Below, in pieces: positions 26,305-34,437 of a stretch of DNA of 64,000 bases; position 1 is the first letter of the stretch; every line of letters begins with the position of its first letter. The stretch spans positions 372,001 through 436,000 of the forward strand of contig NZ_AFBG01000018.1 in NCBI RefSeq assembly GCF_000204195.1, given 5' to 3'. The notes beneath the pieces were generated by a model. It searched no databases, was not told the origin of the DNA, and was given only the letters and a program-made list of their open reading frames with translations. Origin of the DNA: Acidovorax radicis N35. Its GTDB lineage: Bacteria > Pseudomonadota > Gammaproteobacteria > Burkholderiales > Burkholderiaceae_C. Both the position numbers and the translations under genes were made by a program.

Positions 26305-27120
26305 TTAAAACGCCGCGATGCCCTTCCAAAGCATGTAGGCCGCCAATCCGAACAACAAGGACGCAAACACGCGCTTGAGCTGCTTGACTGGCAGGCTGTG
26401 CGCGGCCTTGGCGCCCAATGGGGCGGTGAGGACGCTGCAGGTCGCGATCACTGCCAGCGCGGGCAGCCAGATGTAGCCCAGCGAAGCCGCAGGCAATCCG
26501 CTCACGTTCTGCCCGCCGATCACATAGCCCACCACATTCGCCAGCGCAATTGGAAACCCGAGCGCAGCGCTGGTGGCCACGGCATTGTGGATGGGCACGT
26601 TGCACCAGGTCATGAATGGCACGCTCACGAACCCGCCACCGGCACCTACCAGGCCCGACAGGAATCCGATCACGCCACCTGCAGCCACCTGGCCAGCCCC
26701 ACCGGGCATCTGGCGCGTGGGGGCGGGTTTTTTGTCCAGGAACATCTGTGTGGCGGAGAAGCTGACGAACAAGGCGAAGAAGATGGCCAGGAAGGAACCC
26801 TTGAGCAGGGCGAACACGCCCAGGCTGGCCACAAACCCGCCCAGCACGATGCCGGGTGCCAGGCGTTTCACGATGTCCCATCGCACCGCGCCACGCTGGT
26901 GGTGAGCCCGCACGCTGGAGATCGATGTGAACATGATGGTGGCCATCGATGTGGCAATCGCCATCTTCACTGCGAGATCGGGAGCCACCTTCTGCGCGCC
27001 CAGGATGTAGGTCAAGAAAGGCACCAGCAGCATGCCACCGCCAATGCCCAGCAGCCCTGCCAGAAAACCTGTAGCCAGACCAAGTACACCGAGTTCAACA
27101 ATCAGCAAGGGATCGAGCAT
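26305..27120 (-). CDS. TauE/SafE-family membrane transporter
   Basis: Inner-membrane permease of 271 residues with about eight helices. Both family repeats are clear: ATGFLAGLLGIGGGMLLVPF near the N-terminus and GFLSGLVGAGGGFVSVPFMT in the middle. Family members export sulfite or sulfoacetate or move other organic anions; the substrate here is unknown. It is convergent with the GGDEF-EAL gene and lies downstream of the 6S RNA gene on the same strand. Conserved placement next to 6S RNA is something I associate with this lineage. Confidence 0.9.
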   Translation of the reverse strand: MLDPLLIVELGVLGLATGFLAGLLGIGGGMLLVPFLTYILGAQKVAPDLAVKMAIATSMATIMFTSISSVRAHHQRGAVRWDIVKRLAPGIVLGGFVASLGVFALLKGSFLAIFFALFVSFSATQMFLDKKPAPTRQMPGGAGQVAAGGVIGFLSGLVGAGGGFVSVPFMTWCNVPIHNAVATSAALGFPIALANVVGYVIGGQNVSGLPAASLGYIWLPALAVIATCSVLTAPLGAKAAHSLPVKQLKRVFASLLFGLAAYMLWKGIAAF

Positions 27121-27224
27121 GGCGCACAGTCAGGCAAGGGTGGAACGAGGGCGGGGACGCGCGGAGAAATGCCCTGTCGGAGGTGCTGCAGCGTTTGGTT
27201 GCGGTGACAGGAGCATGCGGAATA

Positions 27225-27402
27225 AGGTGTCTGCGAATGCCACCGGACTCTCATCCTGAACCGGGGGTTCAGGTGGGCGAGGGCAGCCAAGCGTTGGGTT
27301 CATCTGACGCGAGATGATCACGCTCACCGGGCAATGTACCAAGCCCGAGCTCGTTGAGCATTGGTTCAAGGAAATATAAAGCCCGGCGGCTTCGCAGACA
27401 TC
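27225..27402 (-). ncRNA. ssrS: 6S RNA (RNA polymerase sigma-70 decoy)
   Basis: A stretch of about 178 bases between zapA and the TauE gene has 6S RNA structure. The ends pair perfectly over ten bases (TGTCTGCGAA at 27400-27391 with TTCGCAGACA at 27237-27228). Near the 3' end CACCTGAACC...GGTTCAGG corresponds to the CACCTTGAACC...GGTTCAAGG hairpin of E. coli 6S. A GGTGAGC segment matches the central arm. TACAAT, a good -10 box, lies at 27411-27406, just before the 5' end. Placement directly downstream of zapA is conserved in proteobacteria. End points are good to a few bases only. Confidence 0.85.
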
Positions 27403-27540
27403 GTCATTGTAGGCGCTGGCGCCTTGCACCGCAGATATGGGGGCATGTAAAGCCCGTAAGCTTTTGGGACGTGCAGCAAGGGGTCGGTTCTGCATGCGCC
27501 ACCGCCGACCTGGATGCGATGTCCGGCAGGCAGGGCCTTG

Positions 27541-27909
27541 TCAAAGAAGGCGACCGTCGTCGCCCAGTGCCTGGTCCAGCCGCTGCACCAGGCCATGAAG
27601 GCGCTGCTGGTCTTCGTCGGGCAAGAGGGTTTCCTGCTGACCCGTGCTACCGGTTGCGATGGCCGGGCTGGCTGCTTTGGCAGCGGCGCCTGCTGCCAAG
27701 TCGGCTGCCTCGCGGTCGGCGATCTCGAAGGCCAGATTCAAGGCCGCCAGCACGGCGATGCGTTCGCGGGCGCGGACCTTGCCCGCATCGCGGATGCGCG
27801 TCATGGCGGTATCGACGCGCTCCACGGCATCCAGCAGGCGGCTTTCGTGGCCCTCGGGGCAGGTCAGCAAGTAGCTTTGCTGCAGGATCTGCACCTCGAT
27901 TTGCTTCAT
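27541..27909 (-). CDS. zapA: Cell division protein ZapA
   Basis: A 122-residue FtsZ-bundling protein. The N-terminal domain begins MKQIEVQILQQSYLLTCPEG with the typical short strands, then EGHESRLLDAVERVDTAM, RARERIAVLAALNLAFEI and a C-terminal coiled-coil region. An Ala-rich linker near residues 72-90 is longer than in E. coli ZapA. The ATG at 27909 overlaps the stop of the ZapB-like gene. It is followed by the 6S RNA gene. Confidence 0.92.
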   Translation of the reverse strand: MKQIEVQILQQSYLLTCPEGHESRLLDAVERVDTAMTRIRDAGKVRARERIAVLAALNLAFEIADREAADLAAGAAAKAASPAIATGSTGQQETLLPDEDQQRLHGLVQRLDQALGDDGRLL

Positions 27910-28133
27910 TCGGCTTCCTTCGTGACGACGGGGGCTGCTGCGGGCAGGCGCTCCAGCAGTGCATCGACGCGGGCGCGCGCAGCACTGAGGCGTGATTTGA
28001 GGGAGTCCCGCTCCTGCGTCAGCGCAGCCACCTGGTCAGTCAGCAACGCGTTGGTGCGTTGCAGTTCTGCGTGGCGCAAAAGCAGGCGGTCAACGCGCTC
28101 GGCGATCTGGTCGGTGGGGGACGGTGTTGCCAT
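27906..28133 (-). CDS. ZapB-like coiled-coil protein (DUF904 type)
   Basis: A 75-residue, almost fully helical protein with heptad character (IAERVDRLLLRHAELQRTNA, then LLTDQVAALTQERDSLKSRL). Size and place directly upstream of zapA, with an ATGA overlap, match the short ZapB/DUF904 coiled-coil partner found in this position. The start at 28133 is preferred to the longer open frame, which would run into the cobalamin riboswitch region. Partnering with ZapA at the Z-ring is inferred. Confidence 0.82.
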   Translation of the reverse strand: MATPSPTDQIAERVDRLLLRHAELQRTNALLTDQVAALTQERDSLKSRLSAARARVDALLERLPAAAPVVTKEAE

Positions 28134-28187
28134 ACAGCCCTCGATTGTAGGGTTGCGGGTTGTAAACGGTCGTAAAATCCCGCTGTT

Positions 28188-28395
28188 GGTGCTCGCGGTG
28201 TGGTTCACATGCCGCAGTTCAACGGGAAGCAGGGAGGAGGCGCCAAACCTGGCGCGCCCAGCCTGCGCTGCCCCCGCAACGGTCAGCGGACGAATCATCC
28301 GATTCTCTCTCCATCCATAAGCCACTGTGTGCCTTGAACAAGCGCATGGGAAGGCATTGGGGGGTGTTCCGCCAGCCCGGATACCGGCCAACACG
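28188..28395 (+). promoter_or_regulatory. Cobalamin (AdoCbl) riboswitch
   Basis: The ordered conserved blocks are present: GGTTCACATGCCGCAGTTC (P2/P3 side), AACGGGAAGCAGGG, the B12-box region GCTGCCCCCGCAACGGT, AAGCCACTGTGTGCC, GCATGGGAAGGC, and the closing AGCCCGGATACCGGCC. A TAAAAT at 28173-28178 may be its -10 element. It leads into btuB and should lower expression of the locus when adenosylcobalamin is plentiful. It is the only cobalamin riboswitch I see. Confidence 0.95.
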
Positions 28396-28487
28396 GTGGC
28401 TGCGTGCGCCCGCTTGGGCGCTTCGCGGCTGTATCACCCATATGCTGGCGGGAGGCCGGCCCGGGTTGTTTGTTGACGATGATCCCC

Positions 28488-30371
28488 ATGAAAATCCGTA
28501 CCCTCCGTGCGCGCCCTGTGGCGTTGCTGCGCCTGCCTGTTCACCGTATTGCCGCAGTGACCCTGGCTGTCGGCACTGCCTGCACTGCCATGGCGCAAAC
28601 CGCCTCCGCAAACGGCGAACTGCTGGCCCAGAATCTGCGCACGCCGTCGCTTTCCGAAACTGTGGTGGCTGCCACGCGCACGCCCCAGCCGCTCGCTGAC
28701 CTAGTGGCCGACATCTCCATCGTGGACCGTGAAACGATCGAGAACAGTGGCGCCACCGGCCTGGCCGACCTGCTGGGCCGCCTGCCTGGCGTGGAGTTCT
28801 CGCGCAATGGTGGCCCGGGCACTACCACGGGTGTGTTCCTGCGCGGTGCCGAATCGCGCTTCACCGCGGTGTACATCGACGGGGTGCGCATCGATTCGCA
28901 GTCCACCGGCGGCGCGCCGTGGGAGAGCATTCCGCTGGGCCTCATCGACCGCATCGAAGTGCTGCGCGGCCCGGCTGGCGCCGTGTATGGCTCGGATGCC
29001 ATGGGTGGCGTGGTGCAGATTTTCACCAAGCGCGGCGAGAACGGCGTGGCGCCCTATGTGGGCGTGGGCATTGGCAACCACAACACCACCAAGGTGGAAG
29101 CCGGCATCAGCGGTGCCAGTGGCACCGTGGACTACGCGCTGGGCTTTGCGCGCGATGACAGCAAAGGCTTCAACGCCCGCACGCTGGCCACCCAGAACCC
29201 CGACCGCGACGGCTACCGCACCACGGCGGGCCATGCCCGCGTGGGCCTGCAGGTCGATGCGGCGCACCGGCTGGAAGGTACGCTGATGGTCAACGAATCC
29301 AACAGCGGCTATGACAGCGGGCTGGGCAAGGACGACCGCAACCTGCACACCATGCACGCCCTGGGCCTCAACTGGATCGCGCAGTGGAGCAGCGCCTACA
29401 AGACGCGCCTGTCCATCACCGACTCCCGCGATGAATACGAAACCCGCCCCTCGCCCTATCTGAGTGACACGCGCCTGCGCGGCTATTACTTCCAGAATGA
29501 ATGGCGCCAGGGCGCGCACCTGGTCACGGCCGCGCTGGAGCGCCGCGAAGACCGCCTGGAAAACGCTCCCATCGATGCCAAACGCTCGCAGGACGCGCTG
29601 GCCCTGGGCTATGGCTACAACGCTGCAGGTCACACCGTGCAGCTCAATCTGCGCCACGATTCCGACAGCGAGTTTGGCGGCAAGAGCACCGGCAGCGTGG
29701 CCTACGGCTATGCCATCACACCGCAGTGGCGCGCCACGGCGTCGGTGGGCACGGCCTTCCGCGCGCCCACGCTGTACCACCGCTTCAGCGAATACGGCGT
29801 GGCCACGCTGCGCCCCGAAAGCAGCCGCAATGCCGAAGTGGCGCTGCGCTACGCCCAGGGCAAGAGCACGTTCTCCACCACGCTGTTCCGCAATCGCGTG
29901 AGCAACCTGATCTCGTTCTCCGGCCCCGGCACCTGCCTGTCGGACTTTGGCTGCTACGCCAACACGGCCCGGGCCGAGTACAAGGGCGTGACGTTTGCCG
30001 GCTCGCACCGCGTGGGCGATGTGCAGTTGCATGGCTCCATCGATCTGCAACGCCCGCGTGATCTGGACACCGGCAAGCAGCTCGCGCGCCGCGCCAAGCA
30101 GCACGCCACCTTCGGCGCCGACACGCGCCTGGCGGGCTGGACCGTGGGCGCCGAAGTGCAGGCATCAGGCCGCCGCTTCGACACCGTGGCCAACACCAAC
30201 GTGTTGGGCGGCTACGCGCTGTTCAACCTCTACGCCAGCACCCGCATTGCGCGTGACTACACGCTGCTGGCCCGCATCGACAACCTGGCCGACAAGGACT
30301 ACCAGCTGGCCCGCACCTACGCCACCGCAGGCCGCACGGTGTACGTCGGTGTGAAGTGGGCGCCGCAATGA
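28488..30371 (+). CDS. btuB: TonB-dependent cobalamin outer-membrane receptor BtuB
   Basis: Outer-membrane 22-strand barrel importing cobalamin with TonB energy. The 627 residues carry a signal peptide ending near AMAQ, a TonB-box-like SETVVAATR, the plug landmarks GLADLLGRLPGVEF and DRIEVLRGPAGAVYGSDAMGG, and a barrel ending in an aromatic-containing strand (TVYVGVKWAPQ). ATG 28488 is chosen for a compact signal peptide; ATG 28479 is also in frame. The riboswitch directly upstream makes the cobalamin assignment strong. The stop runs into a GC-rich repeat. Confidence 0.94.
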   Translation: MKIRTLRARPVALLRLPVHRIAAVTLAVGTACTAMAQTASANGELLAQNLRTPSLSETVVAATRTPQPLADLVADISIVDRETIENSGATGLADLLGRLPGVEFSRNGGPGTTTGVFLRGAESRFTAVYIDGVRIDSQSTGGAPWESIPLGLIDRIEVLRGPAGAVYGSDAMGGVVQIFTKRGENGVAPYVGVGIGNHNTTKVEAGISGASGTVDYALGFARDDSKGFNARTLATQNPDRDGYRTTAGHARVGLQVDAAHRLEGTLMVNESNSGYDSGLGKDDRNLHTMHALGLNWIAQWSSAYKTRLSITDSRDEYETRPSPYLSDTRLRGYYFQNEWRQGAHLVTAALERREDRLENAPIDAKRSQDALALGYGYNAAGHTVQLNLRHDSDSEFGGKSTGSVAYGYAITPQWRATASVGTAFRAPTLYHRFSEYGVATLRPESSRNAEVALRYAQGKSTFSTTLFRNRVSNLISFSGPGTCLSDFGCYANTARAEYKGVTFAGSHRVGDVQLHGSIDLQRPRDLDTGKQLARRAKQHATFGADTRLAGWTVGAEVQASGRRFDTVANTNVLGGYALFNLYASTRIARDYTLLARIDNLADKDYQLARTYATAGRTVYVGVKWAPQ

Positions 30372-30376
30372 AGCCA

Positions 30377-30457
30377 CCCCTGAGGCGCTGCGCGCCTTCC
30401 CCCCACGGGGGGACGCCACCCGTGGCCTGGCGGAGCCAGTTCCACGGTGGCACTGGC
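30377..30457 (+). repeat. GC-rich extragenic repeat, copy 2
   Basis: Begins 5 bases after the btuB stop. Blocks CCCCTGAGGCGCTGCGCGCC, a C-run/ACG/G-run hairpin, GCCACCCGTGGCCTGGC and AGTTCCACGGTGGCACTGGC match copy 1. It separates the receptor gene from cbiA and may limit read-through. Confidence 0.85.
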
Positions 30458-30492
30458 TTCGCGCGTGCCAGTTTCATAGGCATGCCGGGCAT

Positions 30493-31872
30493 ATGTCCCA
30501 CAGGGTTGCTGAAATGACCAGGTGCCCCGCGCTGCTGATCGCAGCCCCGGCCTCCGGGCAGGGCAAGACCACCGTCACCGCCGCCCTGGCGCGCCTGCAT
30601 GCGCGCCAGGGGCGGCGGGTGCGGGTGTTCAAGTGTGGGCCGGATTTTCTGGACCCGCACTGGCACCAGCTGGCCAGCGGGGCGCCGGTGCACCAGCTCG
30701 ACCTCTGGATGAATGGCGAGGCGGACTGCGCGCAGCGTCTGCATGACGCGGCGCGCGAGTCGGACCTGGTCCTGGTCGAAGGGGTGATGGGGCTGTTTGA
30801 CGGCACCCCCAGCGCGGCCGACCTGGCCCGGCACTTTGGTGTGCCCGTGCTGGCGGTGGTCGATGCCTCGGCCATGGCAGGCACGTTTGGCGCGCTGGCT
30901 TTTGGCCTGCGCCACTATCGCCCGGGCCTGCCCTGGGCCGGCGTGCTGGCCAACCGCGTGGGCAGCACGCGCCACGCCGACATGCTGCAGGGGGGCTTGC
31001 ACGACGCCGACGACTGGATGGGGGCGCTGATGCGGGTGCAGTCCGGCACCGCGCCCGCTTCGGGCAAGGCCGGTTCGGCGCTGCTGCCCGAACGCCACCT
31101 GGGTCTGGTCGCGGCGCATGAGCTGCCCGACAGTCTGCAGCGGCTGGACGCCGCCGCCGATGCCCTGGCGGCGACGCCCCTGGGCCAGATGACGCTGGAG
31201 GACCTGCAGCGCTGGGCCGTGGAGTTTCCGGCTCCCTCAGTGGGAGCCGCCGTGCCGCCGCTGTTGGCAGGCCGCACCGTGGCCGTGGGGCGCGATGCGG
31301 CGTTCTGCTTCATCTATGCCGCCAATGTGGAGTGCCTCACGCAAATGGGTGCACGCGTGGAGTTCTTTTCGCCCCTGCACGACGCGGCGCTGCCCGACTG
31401 CGATGCCGTGTGGCTGCCCGGCGGCTACCCTGAGCTGCACACCGTGCAGATCGCCGCCAACACCGGCATGCAAGCCAGCCTGCGCGCCCATGGGGCCGCA
31501 GGCAAGCCCCTGTGGGCCGAGTGCGGCGGCATGATGGCGCTGTTTGAATCCATCACCCTGGCCGATGGCAGCACGGCCCCGCTGTGGGGGCTGCTGCCCG
31601 GCCGCGTGGTCATGCAAAAACGCCTGGCGGCGCTCGGGCCGCAGCAACTGACCGTGGCGGGGAACACCCTGCGCGGCCATACGTTCCATTACTCCACCAG
31701 CGACAGCAATGCGCCTGTGGTGGCCCGCACGGCCCGTCCGAACGAGGCGGTTGCACCGGATGCGGGTGAGGCGCTGTACCAGCAGGGCAGCCTCCACGCC
31801 AGTTATTTCCATGCGTGGTTCCCGTCCAGTCCTGAGGCGGTGGCGCATCTGCTGGGAGGCGTTTCGTCATGA
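30493..31872 (+). CDS. cbiA: Cobyrinate a,c-diamide synthase CbiA
   Basis: Cytoplasmic ATP- and glutamine-dependent amidase of 459 residues acting on cobyrinic (or hydrogenobyrinic) acid. The ATP-binding segment APASGQGKTTVTAAL and KCGPDFLDPHW near the N-terminus are typical. The C-terminal glutaminase has the nucleophile in LWAECGGMMAL and a late HASYFHAWF histidine. Two ATG codons fit (30493 and 30514); the second gives a start closer to relatives. It overlaps cobU by 4 bases. CobB of the aerobic pathway is the same family, so the symbol depends on the route used. Confidence 0.93.
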   Translation: MSHRVAEMTRCPALLIAAPASGQGKTTVTAALARLHARQGRRVRVFKCGPDFLDPHWHQLASGAPVHQLDLWMNGEADCAQRLHDAARESDLVLVEGVMGLFDGTPSAADLARHFGVPVLAVVDASAMAGTFGALAFGLRHYRPGLPWAGVLANRVGSTRHADMLQGGLHDADDWMGALMRVQSGTAPASGKAGSALLPERHLGLVAAHELPDSLQRLDAAADALAATPLGQMTLEDLQRWAVEFPAPSVGAAVPPLLAGRTVAVGRDAAFCFIYAANVECLTQMGARVEFFSPLHDAALPDCDAVWLPGGYPELHTVQIAANTGMQASLRAHGAAGKPLWAECGGMMALFESITLADGSTAPLWGLLPGRVVMQKRLAALGPQQLTVAGNTLRGHTFHYSTSDSNAPVVARTARPNEAVAPDAGEALYQQGSLHASYFHAWFPSSPEAVAHLLGGVSS

Positions 31873-32462
31873 CCCCCACCCCGCACCCCATCACCACTGA
31901 ACTCATTCTCGGTGGCCAGAAAAGCGGCAAGTCGCGCCGCGCCGAGCTGCTGGCGCGCGACTGGCTGGCGCAATCCAGCGACCACCGCGCGGTGTTGATT
32001 GCCACGGGGCAAGCCTGGGACGACGAAATGCGCGAGCGCATCGCCCGCCACCAGCGCGACCGCGCCGAGCGCGTGCCGGGTCTGCAGACGGTGGAAGAGC
32101 CGCACGACGTGGCCGCAGCCCTCACGCGGCTCAGCACGCCGCAGACCCTGCTGGTGGTGGACTGCCTCACGCTGTGGCTCACCCACTGGACCATGCCCAT
32201 GGGCGTGGAAACCATGAATTTTGAACAAAAACAGGCTCTGGCGCTTGATTGGCAAGCGCAAGCAGCTATGTTTTTGATAGCGGTTCGGAAATCCCCCGGC
32301 CCCGTTGTTCTGGTGGGCAACGAAATTGGCCTGGGGGTCATCCCGATGGGACGCGAGGTGCGCGCTTTCGTGGATGCGCTGGGCACGCTGAACCAGCAGG
32401 TGGCCCAGGTGTGCCCGCGCGTGACGCTGATGGCCGCCGGGCTGCCATTGACCTTGAAATGA
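31869..32462 (+). CDS. cobU: Adenosylcobinamide kinase / adenosylcobinamide-phosphate guanylyltransferase
   Basis: Bifunctional 197-residue enzyme that phosphorylates adenosylcobinamide and adds GMP in nucleotide-loop assembly. The P-loop is GGQKSGKS at residues 15-22. The family VVDCLTLWLTH and LVGNEIGLGVIPMGREVR segments follow. Residues about 117-138 (LALDWQAQAAMFLIA region) are encoded by a dispersed repeat, copy C, at 32219-32282. The ATG overlaps the cbiA stop. The repeat lies in the segment that varies in length within the family, so activity is probably kept. Confidence 0.94.
   Translation: MTPTPHPITTELILGGQKSGKSRRAELLARDWLAQSSDHRAVLIATGQAWDDEMRERIARHQRDRAERVPGLQTVEEPHDVAAALTRLSTPQTLLVVDCLTLWLTHWTMPMGVETMNFEQKQALALDWQAQAAMFLIAVRKSPGPVVLVGNEIGLGVIPMGREVRAFVDALGTLNQQVAQVCPRVTLMAAGLPLTLK
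32219..32282 (+). repeat. Dispersed two-hairpin repeat, copy C (inside cobU)
   Basis: GCGCTT (32241-32246) pairs with AAGCGC (32254-32259); GCTAT (32264-32268) pairs with ATAGC (32277-32281). Read as LALDWQAQAAMFLIA in the same element frame as copy B. GC content drops sharply against the flanks. Confidence 0.88.
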
Positions 32463-32466
32463 AACT

Positions 32467-33369
32467 ATGAAACCAACCCCCGTGCGCCGCATCCTGTGGG
32501 TCATCGCCATCCTGTTGTTGCTGGGCCTGCTCATGGCCGGGCTGGCGCGTGCGCAGCCGGTGCACATCAAGGACGACCGGGGCCGCGAGGTCTCGCTGCC
32601 CCGGCCGCCGCAGCGCATCGTGAGTCTGCTGCCCTCGTTGACGGAAAGCGTGTGCGAGCTGGAGCAATGCCACCGGCTGGTGGGGGTGGACCGCTATTCC
32701 AACTGGCCCGAGGCCGTGATCGGCAAGCTGCCCAAGGTGGGCGGTGGTATCGACCCGAGCATCGAGGCCATCGTGGCGCTCAAGCCGGACCTGGTGCTCA
32801 TGTCCGTCAGCTCGCGCGCCAGCGACCGGCTGGAAGCGCTGGGCCTCACGGTGGTGCAACTGGAGCCCAAGACCCATGCCGACGTGCGCCGCGTGCTGGG
32901 CACTGTCAGCGACCTGCTGGGCGTGCCCCGCGCGCAGGGCTCTGACCGCCTCTGGCGCGTGATCGATGCGGGCGTGCTCGCGGCGGCACAGTCCCTACCG
33001 CCCAAGGCCAAGAACGCGCGCGTGTACTTCGAGGTGAGTCGCGGGCCTTACGCGGCGGGCGAGGCGTCGTTCATCGGCGAATCGCTCACCCGGCTGGGGG
33101 TGCGCAACGTGGTGCCGGCGTCGCTCGGTCCGTTCCCGCGTCTGAACCCCGAGTTTGTGGTGCGCGCCAACCCCGACATCATCATGATCGGCAACCGCAG
33201 CATGCAGGCCATGGTGCCGTACCCCGGCTGGGCCACCATGCGCGCCATCCGTGACAACCGGCTGTGCGTGTTCGGCCCGGGTGATTCGGATGTGGTGGTG
33301 CGGCCTGGCCCGCGCATGGCCGAAGCCGCCCGCATCATGGCGCGCTGCCTGGTGGACAAGGCCCCATGA
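32467..33369 (+). CDS. btuF: Periplasmic corrinoid-binding protein BtuF
   Basis: Helical-backbone (FecB-type) binding protein of 300 residues serving the BtuCD importer. The N-terminus has an Arg-rich start and a hydrophobic stretch (WVIAILLLLGLLMAGLA) ending AxA, so it is exported or membrane-tethered. Family landmarks are RIVSLLPSLTESVCEL, IEAIVALKPDLVLM and a C-terminal RPGPRMAEAARIMA. It overlaps btuC by 4 bases. Iron-chelate binding proteins share the fold; the riboswitch-led context favours corrinoids. Confidence 0.9.
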   Translation: MKPTPVRRILWVIAILLLLGLLMAGLARAQPVHIKDDRGREVSLPRPPQRIVSLLPSLTESVCELEQCHRLVGVDRYSNWPEAVIGKLPKVGGGIDPSIEAIVALKPDLVLMSVSSRASDRLEALGLTVVQLEPKTHADVRRVLGTVSDLLGVPRAQGSDRLWRVIDAGVLAAAQSLPPKAKNARVYFEVSRGPYAAGEASFIGESLTRLGVRNVVPASLGPFPRLNPEFVVRANPDIIMIGNRSMQAMVPYPGWATMRAIRDNRLCVFGPGDSDVVVRPGPRMAEAARIMARCLVDKAP

Positions 33370-34400
33370 CCAGCGTCCCGATGGACCTGCCAACCGGTTC
33401 CGCCAGCCGCCGCGCGGCATGGTGTGCCGCCTGGCTACTGCTTGCGAGTGTGATCCTGGCCGTGTGTGGCGCCAGCGTGGGCAGCACGGGCTTTGACAGC
33501 GTGCTGCGCATGCACGGCGACCCCGTCGCCTGGCAGATCGTGTGGGACATCCGCCTGCCGCGCACGCTGGGTGCGTGGCTGGCGGGTGCGCTGCTGGGCC
33601 TGTCAGGCGCGGTGGCGCAGGGGCTGTTCCGCAACCCGCTGGCCGACCCGTACTTGCTGGGCAGCGCCTCGGGCGCCGCGCTGGGCGGGGCGGTGGCCAT
33701 GGCCATGTTCGGCGTGTCACCGGTGGCGGCGCAGTGGCTGGCGCGCATTGGCATCACGGGCATGGCTTTCCTGGGCGCGGCGGGGGCGGTGGTGCTCACG
33801 CTGCTGCTCGCCAAGGGCGTGCAGCACACGCTGCGCTTGTTGCTGGCGGGGGTGATTGTGGGCGTGGTGCTGGGTGCGCTGCGTGACCTGGTGGAACTGG
33901 CCTCGCCCGACATCCTGCAGGCCATGCAGGCCTTCACGCTGGGCAGCACGGCTTTTGTGGGCTGGGCGGCCTGCTTGCTCATGGCCGTGGCCTGGGCGCT
34001 GTGCTCGGTGGTTGCCTGGATGCTGGCGCGCGCTCTCGACGGCCTCACGCTGGGCGAGGCCACGGCCGCCAGCCTGGGCCTGCCGCTCATGCCCATGCGT
34101 GTCGGGCTGGTGGCTGCCATGGCGCTGGCCACGGGCACGGCGGTGGCGCAGACGGGGCTCATCGCCTTTGTGGGGCTGGCGGCCCCGCACCTGGTGCGTT
34201 CCATCGTGCGCGTGACACACGAACGGCACATCGTGCTCTCCAGCCTGATGGGCGCGGTGTTGCTCATGGCGGCCGACATCCTGGCGCGCTGGCTGCTGGC
34301 GCCGCAGGAGCTGCCCGTGGGCGTGCTCACGGCGGCCCTGGGCGGCACCTATCTGCTGTGGCTCATGCACCGGCGCACCTCGCAAGGAGGTGCGCTATGA
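33366..34400 (+). CDS. btuC: Corrinoid ABC transporter permease BtuC
   Basis: FecCD-family permease of 344 residues with about ten helices. The typical segments are VWDIRLPRTLGAWLAGALLG, GLFRNPLADPYLLGSASGAALG and GLIAFVGLAAPHLVRSIV; the last contains the loop that contacts the ATPase. The start overlaps btuF. The stop codon lies within a dispersed repeat (copy D), whose terminal hairpin also holds the btuD start. Confidence 0.93.
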   Translation: MTSVPMDLPTGSASRRAAWCAAWLLLASVILAVCGASVGSTGFDSVLRMHGDPVAWQIVWDIRLPRTLGAWLAGALLGLSGAVAQGLFRNPLADPYLLGSASGAALGGAVAMAMFGVSPVAAQWLARIGITGMAFLGAAGAVVLTLLLAKGVQHTLRLLLAGVIVGVVLGALRDLVELASPDILQAMQAFTLGSTAFVGWAACLLMAVAWALCSVVAWMLARALDGLTLGEATAASLGLPLMPMRVGLVAAMALATGTAVAQTGLIAFVGLAAPHLVRSIVRVTHERHIVLSSLMGAVLLMAADILARWLLAPQELPVGVLTAALGGTYLLWLMHRRTSQGGAL

Positions 34401-34437
34401 AATCAATAGCTATCAGTGCAAATGGAATAAGCGCCAG
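34393..34437 (-). repeat. Dispersed two-hairpin repeat, copy D (btuC/btuD junction)
   Basis: Reverse orientation. On the plus strand GCTAT (34395-34399) pairs with ATAGC (34406-34410), and the GCGCCAG end is at 34431-34437. The ATG of btuD (34397) and the TGA of btuC (34398-34400) fall in the first arm and loop of the hairpin. Confidence 0.75.
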
